From the NCBI RefSeq assembly GCF_014332515.1, contig NZ_VFSD01000014.1, forward strand, positions 99,548-163,547: a stretch of DNA of 64,000 nucleotides, given 5' to 3'. A program made the position numbers and the translations under genes. The notes beneath the pieces are model-generated. The model was not told the origin of the DNA and made no database searches. It was given only the letters and a program-made list of their open reading frames with translations. The stretch comes from Pontibacter beigongshangensis. GTDB lineage: Bacteria > Bacteroidota > Bacteroidia > Cytophagales > Hymenobacteraceae. The stretch's first letter is position 1, and each line of letters opens with the position of its first letter. Shown piece after piece: positions 50,237-57,938 of this stretch.

Positions 50237-51085
50237 ATGGAAATACTAGGTTATTTTGCAGCACTGATCATAGGGCTTTCGCTGGGGTTGATAGGTGGTG
50301 GCGGCTCTATTTTAACGGTGCCGGTGCTGGTATACCTGCTCGGACTCAGCCCGGTTATCTCAACAGCTTATTCGCTCTTTATTGTGGGCCTTACCAGCCT
50401 GGTGGGCAGCCACAAGTTCTATAAAAAAGGTTTGGTAAGTCTCAAGACAGCCCTCGTTTTTGGCTTGCCTTCTATTGTGGCCGTTTACGCCACCCGCCGC
50501 TACATAGTGCCGGCCATTCCCGACAACCTGTTTACGGTGGGTAGCCTGGTAGTAACAAAAGATGTGATGCTGATGCTGCTTTTTGCCGCCCTCATGGTAT
50601 TTGCCTCCATCAGCATGATCAAAAAGCAAAAACCCACGGAGCAAACCGACGATAATGCCGACACAGCCATAGACGTGGCACATGAGCAGCCTAACACTCC
50701 TCATCCGGAACCTAAATTTAACTACGGCGGCATTCTGGCCGAAGGACTGGTGGTGGGCACACTCACTGGCCTGGTTGGGGCGGGCGGCGGCTTCCTGATT
50801 ATTCCGGCGCTGGTGCTGTTCAGTAAGCTCGACATGAAAATGGCCGTTGGTACCTCCCTGCTCATTATTGCAGTTAAATCGCTCTTCGGCTTTGTAGGTG
50901 ACATCTACAACTACGACATTAACTGGATGTTCCTGGGCATTTTCTCGCTCTTCTCCATCGGAGGTATTTTTATCGGTACCTTCCTTTCTACCAAAGTGCC
51001 CGCCGATAAGCTGAAAACCGCTTTTGGCTGGTTTGTGCTGGTAATGGGTATTTATATCTTTATAAAAGAAATTTTCTTAGCTTAA
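50237..51085 (+). CDS. TauE/SafE-family sulfite/organosulfonate exporter
   Basis: 282 residues, about eight membrane helices in two pseudo-repeats. The first repeat starts ALIIGLSLGLIGGGGSILTV with VPVLVYLLGLSPVISTAYSL. The second starts GLVVGTLTGLVGAGGGFLII with PALVLFSKLDMKMAVGTSLL. The G-x-G-G-G-hydrophobic-P-x-L pattern is the family hallmark. A hydrophilic linker of about 35 residues (QKPTEQTDDNADTAIDVAHE) separates them. Members export sulfite, sulfoacetate or related anions; in cst and yrk loci TauE-type proteins accompany persulfide enzymes. Its own operator/promoter is directly upstream. Confidence 0.9.
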   Translation: MEILGYFAALIIGLSLGLIGGGGSILTVPVLVYLLGLSPVISTAYSLFIVGLTSLVGSHKFYKKGLVSLKTALVFGLPSIVAVYATRRYIVPAIPDNLFTVGSLVVTKDVMLMLLFAALMVFASISMIKKQKPTEQTDDNADTAIDVAHEQPNTPHPEPKFNYGGILAEGLVVGTLTGLVGAGGGFLIIPALVLFSKLDMKMAVGTSLLIIAVKSLFGFVGDIYNYDINWMFLGIFSLFSIGGIFIGTFLSTKVPADKLKTAFGWFVLVMGIYIFIKEIFLA

Positions 51086-51093
51086 GCGGCTGC

Positions 51094-51137
51094 GTGACCT
51101 AAGTCACTGACCATGAGCATTTTTATCCCGAAATTTG
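51094..51137 (+). promoter_or_regulatory. Crp/Fnr-type operator and -7-like box for the second MBL-rhodanese gene
   Basis: Operator GTGA-CCTAAG-TCAC (51094-51107) lies 8 bases after the TauE stop. At the standard offset stands GAAATTTG (51130-51137), one mismatch from TAnnTTTG. Confidence 0.75.
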
Positions 51138-51196
51138 TATTGTTATCTTACAAGATGGCGACTAAATAAAAACCGAACATCACAACATCTTTTACC

Positions 51197-52609
51197 ATGA
51201 AAGTAGAACAAATATATACCGGCTGCCTGGCACAGGGCGCTTATTACATCGAAAGCAACGGCGAGGTTGCCATTGTAGACCCTCTCCGCGAAATCAGCTC
51301 TTACCTGGAAAAAGCCGAAAAAGACGGAGCCAAAATTAAATATGTGCTGGAAACGCACTTCCATGCCGACTTTGTGTCGGGGCACGTGGACTTGGCGAAA
51401 GCTACCGGCGCTCAGATTGTTTTCGGGCCAAATGCCAGGCCAACTTTTGAGGCGCACATTGCCGCCGATGGCGAGAAACTGAAATTAGGCAACGTTACCC
51501 TGAAGGTGCTGCATACACCCGGCCACACCATGGAGTCTACGACCTATTTGCTGCAGGACGAAGGCGGAAAAGACAAAGCCATCTTTACCGGCGACACCTT
51601 GTTTATCGGCGATGTAGGCCGCCCCGACCTGGCAGCCAAATCTGACATGACAGTGGAGCAACTCGCGCAGCACCTATATGATTCGCTCCGAAATAAAATT
51701 ATGCCGCTGGCCGATGACGTGGTGGTGTACCCGGCGCATGGCGCAGGCTCTGCCTGTGGCAAAAACATGAGCAAGGAAACAACCGACCTCCTCGGCAACC
51801 AGAAAAAGACCAACTACGCCCTCCGTGCCGACATGACAAAAGAGGAATTTGTGAAAGAGGTCACAGACGGTCTGCTTCCGCCTCCCGGCTACTTTCCGCT
51901 GAACGTGCAATTAAACAAGGAAGGCTACGCCAATATTGCAGAAGTGCTGCAGCAAGGCCAGCAGGCGCTCGACGCAGATGCTTTTGAGGCAGCAGCCAAC
52001 GAAACGGGCGCCCTCGTGCTCGACACCAGAAACCCGGAAGAATTCGCCAAGGGCTTTATTCCAAATGCCATTAATATTGGCATAGACGGCAACTTTGCCC
52101 CTTGGGTAGGAGCCCTTATTCCGGACATTCAGCAGCCTATCCTGTTCCTGGCCGACGAAGGCCGCGAGGAAGAAGTGGTAACCAGGCTGGCACGGGTTGG
52201 CTACGACCACGCCCTCGGCTACCTGAAAGGAGGATTAGCCGCCTGGGAAGCAGCTGGCAAGGAGGTTGATTCGATCAATTCCATCAGTGCGGCTGAATTT
52301 GCAGATCGGTTTGAACAGAACCACAACCTGAAAGTGGTAGATGTGCGCAAGCCCGGCGAATACCAGGCCGAGCACGTGGAGAAGGCCCAGAGCGCTCCGC
52401 TCGACTACCTGAACGAGCACCTGGCAGAGTTGCCAAAAGAGGAGACCATGTACCTGCACTGTGCCGGTGGCTACCGCTCCATGATAGCAGCCTCTATCCT
52501 GAAAGCCAGGGGCTACGACAATGTGGTAAACATAGCAGGCGGCTTTAAAGCAATTGCTGAAACCCCTGTGCCTAAAACGGCCTACGTTTGCCCTTCCACA
52601 TTAAAGTAA
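51197..52609 (+). CDS. MBL-fold hydrolase with two rhodanese domains (persulfide dioxygenase-like), paralogue
   Basis: 470 residues, same layout as the protein at 47667 but diverged. MBL domain: LETHFHADFVSGHVDLAKAT, LKVLHTPGHTMESTTYLL, FTGDTLFIGDVGRPDL, VYPAHGAGSACGK. The first rhodanese fold (about 275-370) has an Asp-containing ILFLADEGREEE instead of an active Cys loop. The second (about 375-470) has YLHCAGGYRSMIAASIL with Cys. The sequence ETHFHADFVSGHxDLA is that of Firmicutes YrkH-type proteins. It is predicted to handle glutathione-, bacillithiol- or CoA-type persulfides. Having both paralogues in one locus suggests different substrates or different oxidation steps. Confidence 0.87.
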   Translation: MKVEQIYTGCLAQGAYYIESNGEVAIVDPLREISSYLEKAEKDGAKIKYVLETHFHADFVSGHVDLAKATGAQIVFGPNARPTFEAHIAADGEKLKLGNVTLKVLHTPGHTMESTTYLLQDEGGKDKAIFTGDTLFIGDVGRPDLAAKSDMTVEQLAQHLYDSLRNKIMPLADDVVVYPAHGAGSACGKNMSKETTDLLGNQKKTNYALRADMTKEEFVKEVTDGLLPPPGYFPLNVQLNKEGYANIAEVLQQGQQALDADAFEAAANETGALVLDTRNPEEFAKGFIPNAINIGIDGNFAPWVGALIPDIQQPILFLADEGREEEVVTRLARVGYDHALGYLKGGLAAWEAAGKEVDSINSISAAEFADRFEQNHNLKVVDVRKPGEYQAEHVEKAQSAPLDYLNEHLAELPKEETMYLHCAGGYRSMIAASILKARGYDNVVNIAGGFKAIAETPVPKTAYVCPSTLK

Positions 52610-52635
52610 GATGGTTTGTTAATAGTTGTGTTAGT

Positions 52636-52668
52636 AAGCCAGTGCCGACCAATAACCGGCACTGGCTT
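52636..52668 (+). terminator. Hairpin after the second MBL-rhodanese gene
   Basis: AAGCCAGTGCCG / CGGCACTGGCTT, perfect 12-bp stem, 9-base loop, no clear U-run. Confidence 0.6.
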
Positions 52669-52792
52669 CTAACCTAAAAGAGGCAGGCAGCTGGCAGGTG
52701 TATTAAAGTCGCAGGTGAGGGTGTCAGAACTTATCAGAATGCAGCAAAGTTATTTTCAAAATAATCATCCACTCATTCAAAATAGTACCTGC

Positions 52793-52836
52793 GTGACCAA
52801 AGTCACTGAAGCAGCATAGCTTGCTCCTTACCTTTG
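52793..52836 (+). promoter_or_regulatory. Crp/Fnr-type operator and -7 box for the rhodanese-YeeE unit
   Basis: Operator GTGA-CCAAAG-TCAC (52793-52806); exact -7 box TACCTTTG (52829-52836). Standard 29.5-base offset. Predicted start near 52841, 36 bases before the ATG. Confidence 0.83.
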
Positions 52837-52876
52837 TAGGGTAATAAGTATAACAACAAAATTAAGAAAGAAGACC

Positions 52877-53203
52877 ATGTTCAATATATTTAAAACCGCT
52901 CCTAAGAACTACGAAGATCTGGACGGAAAAACCTTCAAAGCAAAATTCCAGTCCTCTCCAAAAGCCGTGTTACTGGACGTAAGAACAGCCGGTGAATTTG
53001 CATCCGGCACTATTAAAGGCGCTAAAAACCTGGATATTTCTTCGTCGCAGTTTCAGGTAGCCCTAACGACGCTCGATCAGGACAAGGAGTACTTCGTGTT
53101 CTGCCGCAGCGGCAACCGTAGCGGGTCTGCCTGCAATATGTTATCGGCGCAGGGCTTTAAAGCTTATAACCTGGCAGGAGGCGTAGGAGCCTGGCCAGGT
53201 TAG
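52877..53203 (+). CDS. Single-domain rhodanese
   Basis: 108 residues, no signal peptide, therefore cytoplasmic. Rhodanese fold with AVLLDVRTAGEFASGTIKGA (CH2A-like), the active-site loop YFVFCRSGNRSGSACNML (Cys in CRSGNRS) and a closing YNLAGGVGAW. It transfers sulfane sulfur from thiosulfate or persulfides to a thiol acceptor. It heads an operon with the two YeeE/YedE genes, so it may take over sulfur from imported thiosulfate. It carries its own operator/promoter of the locus regulon. The length and motifs are complete. Confidence 0.92.
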   Translation: MFNIFKTAPKNYEDLDGKTFKAKFQSSPKAVLLDVRTAGEFASGTIKGAKNLDISSSQFQVALTTLDQDKEYFVFCRSGNRSGSACNMLSAQGFKAYNLAGGVGAWPG

Positions 53204-53326
53204 GGCCTGGCCTGATTTAAAATTATATCTGCTCCGGAACTTAGGAGTTTACAACAGGGGGAGTGACGACCTGGCTCCTCCCCTGCTCATACCTGGTTTT
53301 TCAATCCATTTTAAATTAGTAAAGAT

Positions 53327-53884
53327 ATGTTAGAATTATTAAGGCAGCCATGGCCATGGTATACGTCGGGAGCTGTGATCGCCTTTGTAATGGTGCTGCT
53401 CTTGTTTTTTGGAAAATCGTTTGGTTTTTCGGCTAACCTCCATACCATCTGCTCTGCCTGTGGTGCAGGCAAAAAGGTAAAGTTCTTTGATTTCGACTGG
53501 CGCTCCCAAACCTGGAACCTCTTGTTTCTGGTAGGAGCCATTGTGGGAGGATTTATTTCGGCAGAGTTTCTATCCACAGGAGAGGCAGTTCAAATATCGC
53601 AGGCCACCATCGACGACTTAAGTGCCCTGGGGATAGCCAGTCCGGAAGGCATGCAGCCTACCGAGATATTCGGGATGGAGGCGCTGTTTAGCTTAAAGGG
53701 TTTCCTGATCCTGCTGCTCGGTGGTTTTGCCATTGGTTTTGGTGCACGGTATGCTGGAGGCTGTACATCGGGGCATGCCATCAGTGGTATATCTAACCTG
53801 CAGCTGCCTTCGCTGATTGCCGTTATCGGTTTCTTTATCGGAGGGCTGATCACCACCTTTGTCCTGCTGCCGCTCATTTTTTAA
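53327..53884 (+). CDS. YeeE/YedE-family transporter half (thiosulfate/sulfur compound), N-half
   Basis: 185 residues, about five membrane segments. An early loop contains HTICSACGAGKKVKFFDFDW (a CxxC pair). The conserved Cys motif is GARYAGGCTSGHAISGISNL. YeeE/YedE (TsuA) proteins conduct thiosulfate through a line of cysteines. Here the roughly 350-residue transporter is divided over two genes, this one and the next, 44 bp apart. It has no operator of its own and is probably cotranscribed with the rhodanese 123 bp upstream. Confidence 0.87.
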   Translation: MLELLRQPWPWYTSGAVIAFVMVLLLFFGKSFGFSANLHTICSACGAGKKVKFFDFDWRSQTWNLLFLVGAIVGGFISAEFLSTGEAVQISQATIDDLSALGIASPEGMQPTEIFGMEALFSLKGFLILLLGGFAIGFGARYAGGCTSGHAISGISNLQLPSLIAVIGFFIGGLITTFVLLPLIF

Positions 53885-53928
53885 GGACATCCAGAAAAAA
53901 CAATCATCCACCTATAGCAATATTAGAA

Positions 53929-54342
53929 GTGAAGAGTTTAAAATTTATAGTAGCCGGCATCTTGTTCGGCATCGTCATGAGTAAGTCGGAGGCCATTTCC
54001 TGGTTCCGTATACAGGAAATGTTTCGTTTCCAGTCGTTCCATATGTATGGTATTATCGGCACGGCCGTGGTGCTGGGCACCCTTGCTACCTTCCTCATAA
54101 AGAGATACAAAATGCGCGACTTCCAGGGTAACCCGATCGTGTTTCAGCCAAAAGAAATGTCGGTTCCGCGCTACCTCTTCGGAGGTTCCATTTTCGGGCT
54201 TGGCTGGGCCTTGACAGGTGCCTGCCCCGGTCCTATGTTCGTGAACATCGGGTTTAGCTACTGGCCCATCCTGGTCGCTATTGTGGGGGCGCTGCTGGGC
54301 ACTTACCTCTACGGCGCCATCAGGAGCAAGCTGCCGCATTAG
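53929..54342 (+). CDS. YeeE/YedE-family transporter half, C-half (DUF6691-type)
   Basis: 137 residues, GTG start. About four membrane segments: FIVAGILFGIVMSKSEAISW at the start, MYGIIGTAVVLGTLATFLI, then the family Cys motif GLGWALTGACPGPMFVNIGF, and a final helix ILVAIVGALLGTYLYGAI. It is expected to pair with the preceding half to form one pore, each half supplying a conserved cysteine. In other bacteria the halves are fused or adjacent in the same order. Likely import of thiosulfate or a similar sulfur anion. Confidence 0.87.
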   Translation: MKSLKFIVAGILFGIVMSKSEAISWFRIQEMFRFQSFHMYGIIGTAVVLGTLATFLIKRYKMRDFQGNPIVFQPKEMSVPRYLFGGSIFGLGWALTGACPGPMFVNIGFSYWPILVAIVGALLGTYLYGAIRSKLPH

Positions 54343-54501
54343 GAATGCGTGAATGATTAAGCAGATAAAAAAAGCAGCCATCACTCACAAACGAATACAA
54401 ACGATTTTGGCTAACAGTTGAGTAAGTTTTGAAGGCCATTCGCGATAAGCGGTGGCTTTCAGGCAAAAAAATCCTATCGGGCAATATCAACACAACACCC
54501 G

Positions 54502-54552
54502 GGCAGCAGCAGCAGAAAAGTGGTTCGAAGGCCCTTTTTTATTCAAATAATT
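54502..54552 (-). repeat. Family-1 dispersed repeat, copy 21
   Basis: Reverse orientation: GCAGCAGCAGCAGAAAAGTG, GTTCGAAGG replacing the palindrome, CCCTTTTTTATTCAAATAATT. Confidence 0.82.
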
Positions 54553-54615
54553 ACGCCCTTCCCGTTTATTTCTTTCTTTAAAAATATTTCCTTTCTTCCA
54601 AATTACTTTCCTTCT

Positions 54616-54659
54616 GTGACTTTTGTCATACTTCCTCTGCCGCTTTTCGCGGAACTTTA
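54616..54659 (+). promoter_or_regulatory. Crp/Fnr-type operator and -7-like box for the CoA-disulfide reductase gene
   Basis: Operator GTGA-CTTTTG-TCAT (54616-54629), one mismatch in the right half. GAACTTTA at 54652-54659 occupies the standard -7 position with two mismatches. It is the weakest of the five, and about 95 bases separate it from the ATG. Confidence 0.65.
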
Positions 54660-54754
54660 TAACATAAAAGGTAGCGCAACTGGCCAGAACACCTTACCTG
54701 GGTGCCACTACCGGAACAGACATCAAAAAGGCTTTGAATAAAGCAGATACACAT

Positions 54755-56449
54755 ATGGAAAATCAGAAAATTGTGATTGTAGGTGGCGTAGCCGGCGGCG
54801 CTACAGCAGCAGCCAGGTTACGGCGCTTAAGCGAAAAAACGCACATCGTGCTGGTGGAGCGGGGGGAGTACATCTCGTTCGCTAACTGCGGCCTGCCGTA
54901 CTACATCGGTGGCGCTATCGAGAAAAGAGACAAGCTGCTGGTACAAACAGTAGAAAAAATGTCCGAAAGGTTTAAACTCGATATCCGCAACTTCAGCGAG
55001 GTAACACGCATCAACCGCGAGCAAAAAACAGTTAGTATCCTGGACCTGCGCACAGGCGAAACCTACGAGGAAACTTACGACACCCTGCTGCTTTCTCCGG
55101 GAGCTAAACCCTTTATCCCCCCGATCCCCGGCCTGGCAGAAGCCAGACACATTTTCAGCCTCCGCAACATACCGGACACCGACAAGATAAAAAACTACGT
55201 AGACCAGCTCAAACCTGAAAAAGCAGTGATTGTGGGAGGAGGCTTTATCGGGCTGGAAATGGCTGAGAACCTGCATGCGCTGGGCATTAAAGTTAGCCTG
55301 ATAGAGCTGTCGCAGCAGGTAATGGAGGCCCTCGATTTTGAGATGGCCGCTATCCTGCAGCAGCACCTGCGCCACAAAGGCGTGGACCTGTACCTGAACG
55401 ATGGCCTGCAGCGGCTGGAAGAAACTGGCCGCAAACTCATATTACAAAGCGGAACCGTGCTGGAAACCGACATGATTGTGATGGCTGTGGGCGTTCAGCC
55501 TGAAAGCACCCTGGCAAAAGAGGCCGGACTGGCACTAGGGAACCGTGGCAGCATTCAGGTAAATGAATATCTGCAAACATCCGATCCTGCTATTTATGCC
55601 GTAGGCGATGCCATAGAAGTAAAAGATTATGTAAGCGGACAGGCGGGCTTCGTACCGCTGGCATGGCCTGCAAACCGGCAGGGCCGTATCGTGGCCGATA
55701 CCATCTCCGGCAAAAAAACAGCCTACAAGGGCACCTTGGGCACGGCTATTGCGCAGGTGTTCGACCTGACCGCCGCCACTACCGGCAACAACGAAAAGAG
55801 CCTGCAGCGGCAGGGGAAAGACTACCGATGCGTGCACATTCACCCGAACTCACACGCTGGCTACTACCCGGGTGCTGCTCCCCTGGCCCTGAAGCTATTG
55901 TTCGCCCCGGATAGCGGACAGATCTACGGTGCCCAGGCAGTAGGCGCCAAAGGAGCCGACAAGCGCATCGATGTGCTGGCGACGGCCATAAAAGCAGGCT
56001 TAACCGTTTACGACCTCCCCGAACTGGAACTGGCCTACGCACCTCCCTATTCTTCGGCCAAAGACCCGGTGAATATGCTGGGCTATGCTGCCCAGAATAT
56101 TCTGGACGGAGCCCTGGTAACCATGCAATGGCACGAAATAGACAGCTATGCAGCAGCAGGGGCCTTTGTGATGGACGTGCGGGAGCCCCAGGAGCTAAAA
56201 GCAGGCTACGTGGCCGGAGCCCTGAACATTCCGCTCGACCAGCTGCGCGACAGGCTGGATGAACTGCCCGCCGACGAGACTATTTACCTCTATTGCCAGG
56301 CTGGCATGCGAGGCTACCTGGCAAGCCGCATTTTGCAGGAAAACGGCTTCACGGTGATTAACCTCGATGGTGGCTACAAAACCTATGCCGCCGCCAAAAG
56401 CGAACGCAGCCTGGCCAAAGCCGCCAAAGAAACAGAGTTAGTGAGCTAA
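54755..56449 (+). CDS. CoA-disulfide reductase fused to rhodanese (CoADR-Rhd type)
   Basis: 564 residues from the ATG at 54755. FAD domain KIVIVGGVAGGATAAARLRR; the single redox Cys of the CoADR group in SFANCGLPYYIGG; the NAD(P)H domain EKAVIVGGGFIGLEMAENL; second FAD contact AIYAVGDAIEV; dimerisation domain to about residue 450. A C-terminal rhodanese has MDVREPQELKAGYVAG and the Cys loop YLYCQAGMRGYLASR. Homologues reduce CoA-disulfide, CoA-persulfide and polysulfide with NAD(P)H, releasing sulfide. It is the last enzymatic step of the locus, disposing of sulfane sulfur, with its own operator copy. Confidence 0.92.
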   Translation: MENQKIVIVGGVAGGATAAARLRRLSEKTHIVLVERGEYISFANCGLPYYIGGAIEKRDKLLVQTVEKMSERFKLDIRNFSEVTRINREQKTVSILDLRTGETYEETYDTLLLSPGAKPFIPPIPGLAEARHIFSLRNIPDTDKIKNYVDQLKPEKAVIVGGGFIGLEMAENLHALGIKVSLIELSQQVMEALDFEMAAILQQHLRHKGVDLYLNDGLQRLEETGRKLILQSGTVLETDMIVMAVGVQPESTLAKEAGLALGNRGSIQVNEYLQTSDPAIYAVGDAIEVKDYVSGQAGFVPLAWPANRQGRIVADTISGKKTAYKGTLGTAIAQVFDLTAATTGNNEKSLQRQGKDYRCVHIHPNSHAGYYPGAAPLALKLLFAPDSGQIYGAQAVGAKGADKRIDVLATAIKAGLTVYDLPELELAYAPPYSSAKDPVNMLGYAAQNILDGALVTMQWHEIDSYAAAGAFVMDVREPQELKAGYVAGALNIPLDQLRDRLDELPADETIYLYCQAGMRGYLASRILQENGFTVINLDGGYKTYAAAKSERSLAKAAKETELVS

Positions 56450-56544
56450 GGTTTCCTCAGCACCGTTGCTTAAAATCTTCCTGCGGAAGGCGCTAAACGG
56501 CGGGGCTACCCAAATCGTATAAAGATATTTTAACCACCTACGAC

Positions 56545-56931
56545 ATGACTTACCATTTCACAAAAAGAGTAAGCTACAGCTACCCCGAGGCGTTAGAAAA
56601 AACCAAAGAAGCCCTGGGCAAAGAAGGGTTCGGGGTAATTTCAGAGATAGACCTGAAAGATAAATTTAAAGAAAAACTGGGGGTTGATTTCCGGGAATAC
56701 AAAATTCTGGGTGCCTGCAATCCGAAGCTGGCTTTTCAGGCTATTGAGCAGGAAGACAAAATCGGCACCATGCTGCCCTGCAACGTGCTGGTACAGGAAC
56801 ACGAAAGCGGGGAGGTAGAAATAACCGCCATCAATCCCATGGAAACCATGTCGGCCATAGGCAATACCCAACTCGAGTCGATAGCCAAAGAAGTAAGCCA
56901 GAAATTAAAGACCGTAATTGACAGCCTGTAG
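56545..56931 (+). CDS. DUF302 domain protein
   Basis: 128 residues, one DUF302 domain: SYPEALEKTKEALGKEGFGV, EIDLKDKFKEKLGVDFREYK, ILGACNPKLAFQAIEQEDKI, TMLPCNVLVQEHESGEVEIT. The conserved GACNP and LPCN cysteines are present. DUF302 proteins recur next to sulfur-oxidation and heavy-metal genes across bacteria, function unknown. It starts 95 bp after the CoADR-Rhd gene on the same strand and has no separate operator, so it is probably in that transcript. The two Cys could bind sulfur or metal. Confidence 0.87.
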   Translation: MTYHFTKRVSYSYPEALEKTKEALGKEGFGVISEIDLKDKFKEKLGVDFREYKILGACNPKLAFQAIEQEDKIGTMLPCNVLVQEHESGEVEITAINPMETMSAIGNTQLESIAKEVSQKLKTVIDSL

Positions 56932-56938
56932 AGGCCGG

Positions 56939-56987
56939 AAATTATGCTAATCAAAACCGCCCTCCAGCGGCTTTGCTGCTGCTGCTC
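56939..56987 (+). repeat. Family-1 dispersed repeat, copy 22
   Basis: AAATTATGCTAATCAAAACCG, CCCTCCAGCGGC, then TTTGCTGCTGCTGCT, starting 7 bases after the DUF302 stop. Confidence 0.88.
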
Positions 56988-57082
56988 TTTTATTATACCA
57001 GATGGTAGATGATAATTTTTGTGTCGTCATCAGACAGACAGGCAGTTTAGCAATGCAAAGGCTTTGTCTTCCGTACTGCTGT

Positions 57083-57284
57083 TTGAAGTCTTCCGAAGGA
57101 GGACTTCAATCGTTAAATGAAAATGGAAGTCTCCGACTTCCTGCTGGCGAATGGCCATAAAGTTAGCTAAAGTGAAAGAAGCTTACGCTTTTTCTGTGCT
57201 TCGAAAGCTTTGTGCTACTTGCCCGGAACGGAGTTCCTGCTGACTCATATTAAGTTTGGAGTCCTCCTGCGGAAGACTCCAAAC
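57083..57284. repeat. Cluster of three related hairpins
   Basis: TTGAAGTC/GACTTCAA (57083-57109), GGAAGTC/GACTTCC (57126-57142) and GTTTGGAGTC/GACTCCAAAC (57254-57284). Each stem is perfect and the core RRAGTC/GACTYY is shared, suggesting duplication of a short mobile dyad. Confidence 0.65.
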
Positions 57285-57454
57285 AGCGAGGGATGTTTGG
57301 ATCTTAGAACCTGCTCTTAAATCCAATTTCAAATTTAATAATTAACGCCTCTTCAAACAGCTGTAAATCTGCTAGGAGTTACTTATTCTCTCATCCACTC
57401 AATCACTCCTTCAAAATTCACTTATCCAATCAATCAAAATTCTCCTAAAACCTG

Positions 57455-57880
57455 CTACTCCAGGATCTCCACCAGGAGTGAGTCCTTTTTATCCTTTACC
57501 TCTATGGGTGCCGCCACCTGCAGGGCGGCACTGTCGGCGCGGGCCTGCGCCCTCGATTCGCGCACGCTCAGCGTATCAATGATCACCTCGTAAAGCTTGT
57601 CCATCTCCGGAATATTCTCCAGGTAGTAGCGGTAGGTGGTACGGAACTGCTCCTCTGTTACCTCATGCTGCTGCAGAATCTCTTTCTGATAGTGGTTAAA
57701 AGTCATCAGGGCGGTATCGGGGTAGCTTAGGCTCCTCTCCACACGTGCTTCGGCGGTATGCAGGTCGGCCATAATCCGCACCATTTTCTCGTCAGGCACA
57801 AAATTGGCTGGCTTTTGGGGCTTTTTTTCGCCGCAGCCCATCAGGCTGACACAAAAAAGTAGGTAGAAAAGTCTTTTCAC
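57455..57880 (-). CDS. DUF4296 lipoprotein
   Basis: 141 residues, GTG start at 57880. Lipobox SLMGC directly after FYLLFCV. DUF4296 pattern: KPANFVPDEKMVRIMADLHT, AEARVERSLSYPD, FNHYQKEILQQHEVTEEQFR and TTYRYYLENIPEMDKLYEVI. The family is restricted to Bacteroidota and functionally unknown, usually a small periplasmic lipoprotein. A Ser/Ala/Arg-rich C-tail (VRESRAQARADSAALQVAAP) follows the domain. It is divergent from the DUF58 gene with a 58-bp gap, so the two promoters overlap. Confidence 0.87.
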   Translation of the reverse strand: MKRLFYLLFCVSLMGCGEKKPQKPANFVPDEKMVRIMADLHTAEARVERSLSYPDTALMTFNHYQKEILQQHEVTEEQFRTTYRYYLENIPEMDKLYEVIIDTLSVRESRAQARADSAALQVAAPIEVKDKKDSLLVEILE

Positions 57881-57938
57881 GGATGTAAAATACGATAATT
57901 AGTCATAATTTTAAAATCTGACGCCATGCTGCAAAGCT

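Larger units (their letters stand above)
54343..54754. other. Intergenic region, 412 bp, upstream of the CoA-disulfide reductase gene
   Basis: Contains family-1 repeat copy 21 (54502-54552) and the fifth operator/promoter (54616-54659). No ORF supported. Confidence 0.6.
56932..57454. other. Intergenic region, 523 bp, with repeat and hairpin cluster
   Basis: Holds family-1 copy 22 and three hairpins built on GAAGTC/GGAGTC units (57083-57109, 57126-57142, 57254-57284). Its right end is a low-complexity CACTCAATCACT stretch, also seen at 49174-49215. No ORF supported. Confidence 0.6.

Noticed and set aside
54502..54552. GTTCGAA-containing segment as a tRNA T-loop
   Set aside because: No acceptor, D or anticodon stems around it. 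The sequence is a repeat copy with a decayed palindrome.
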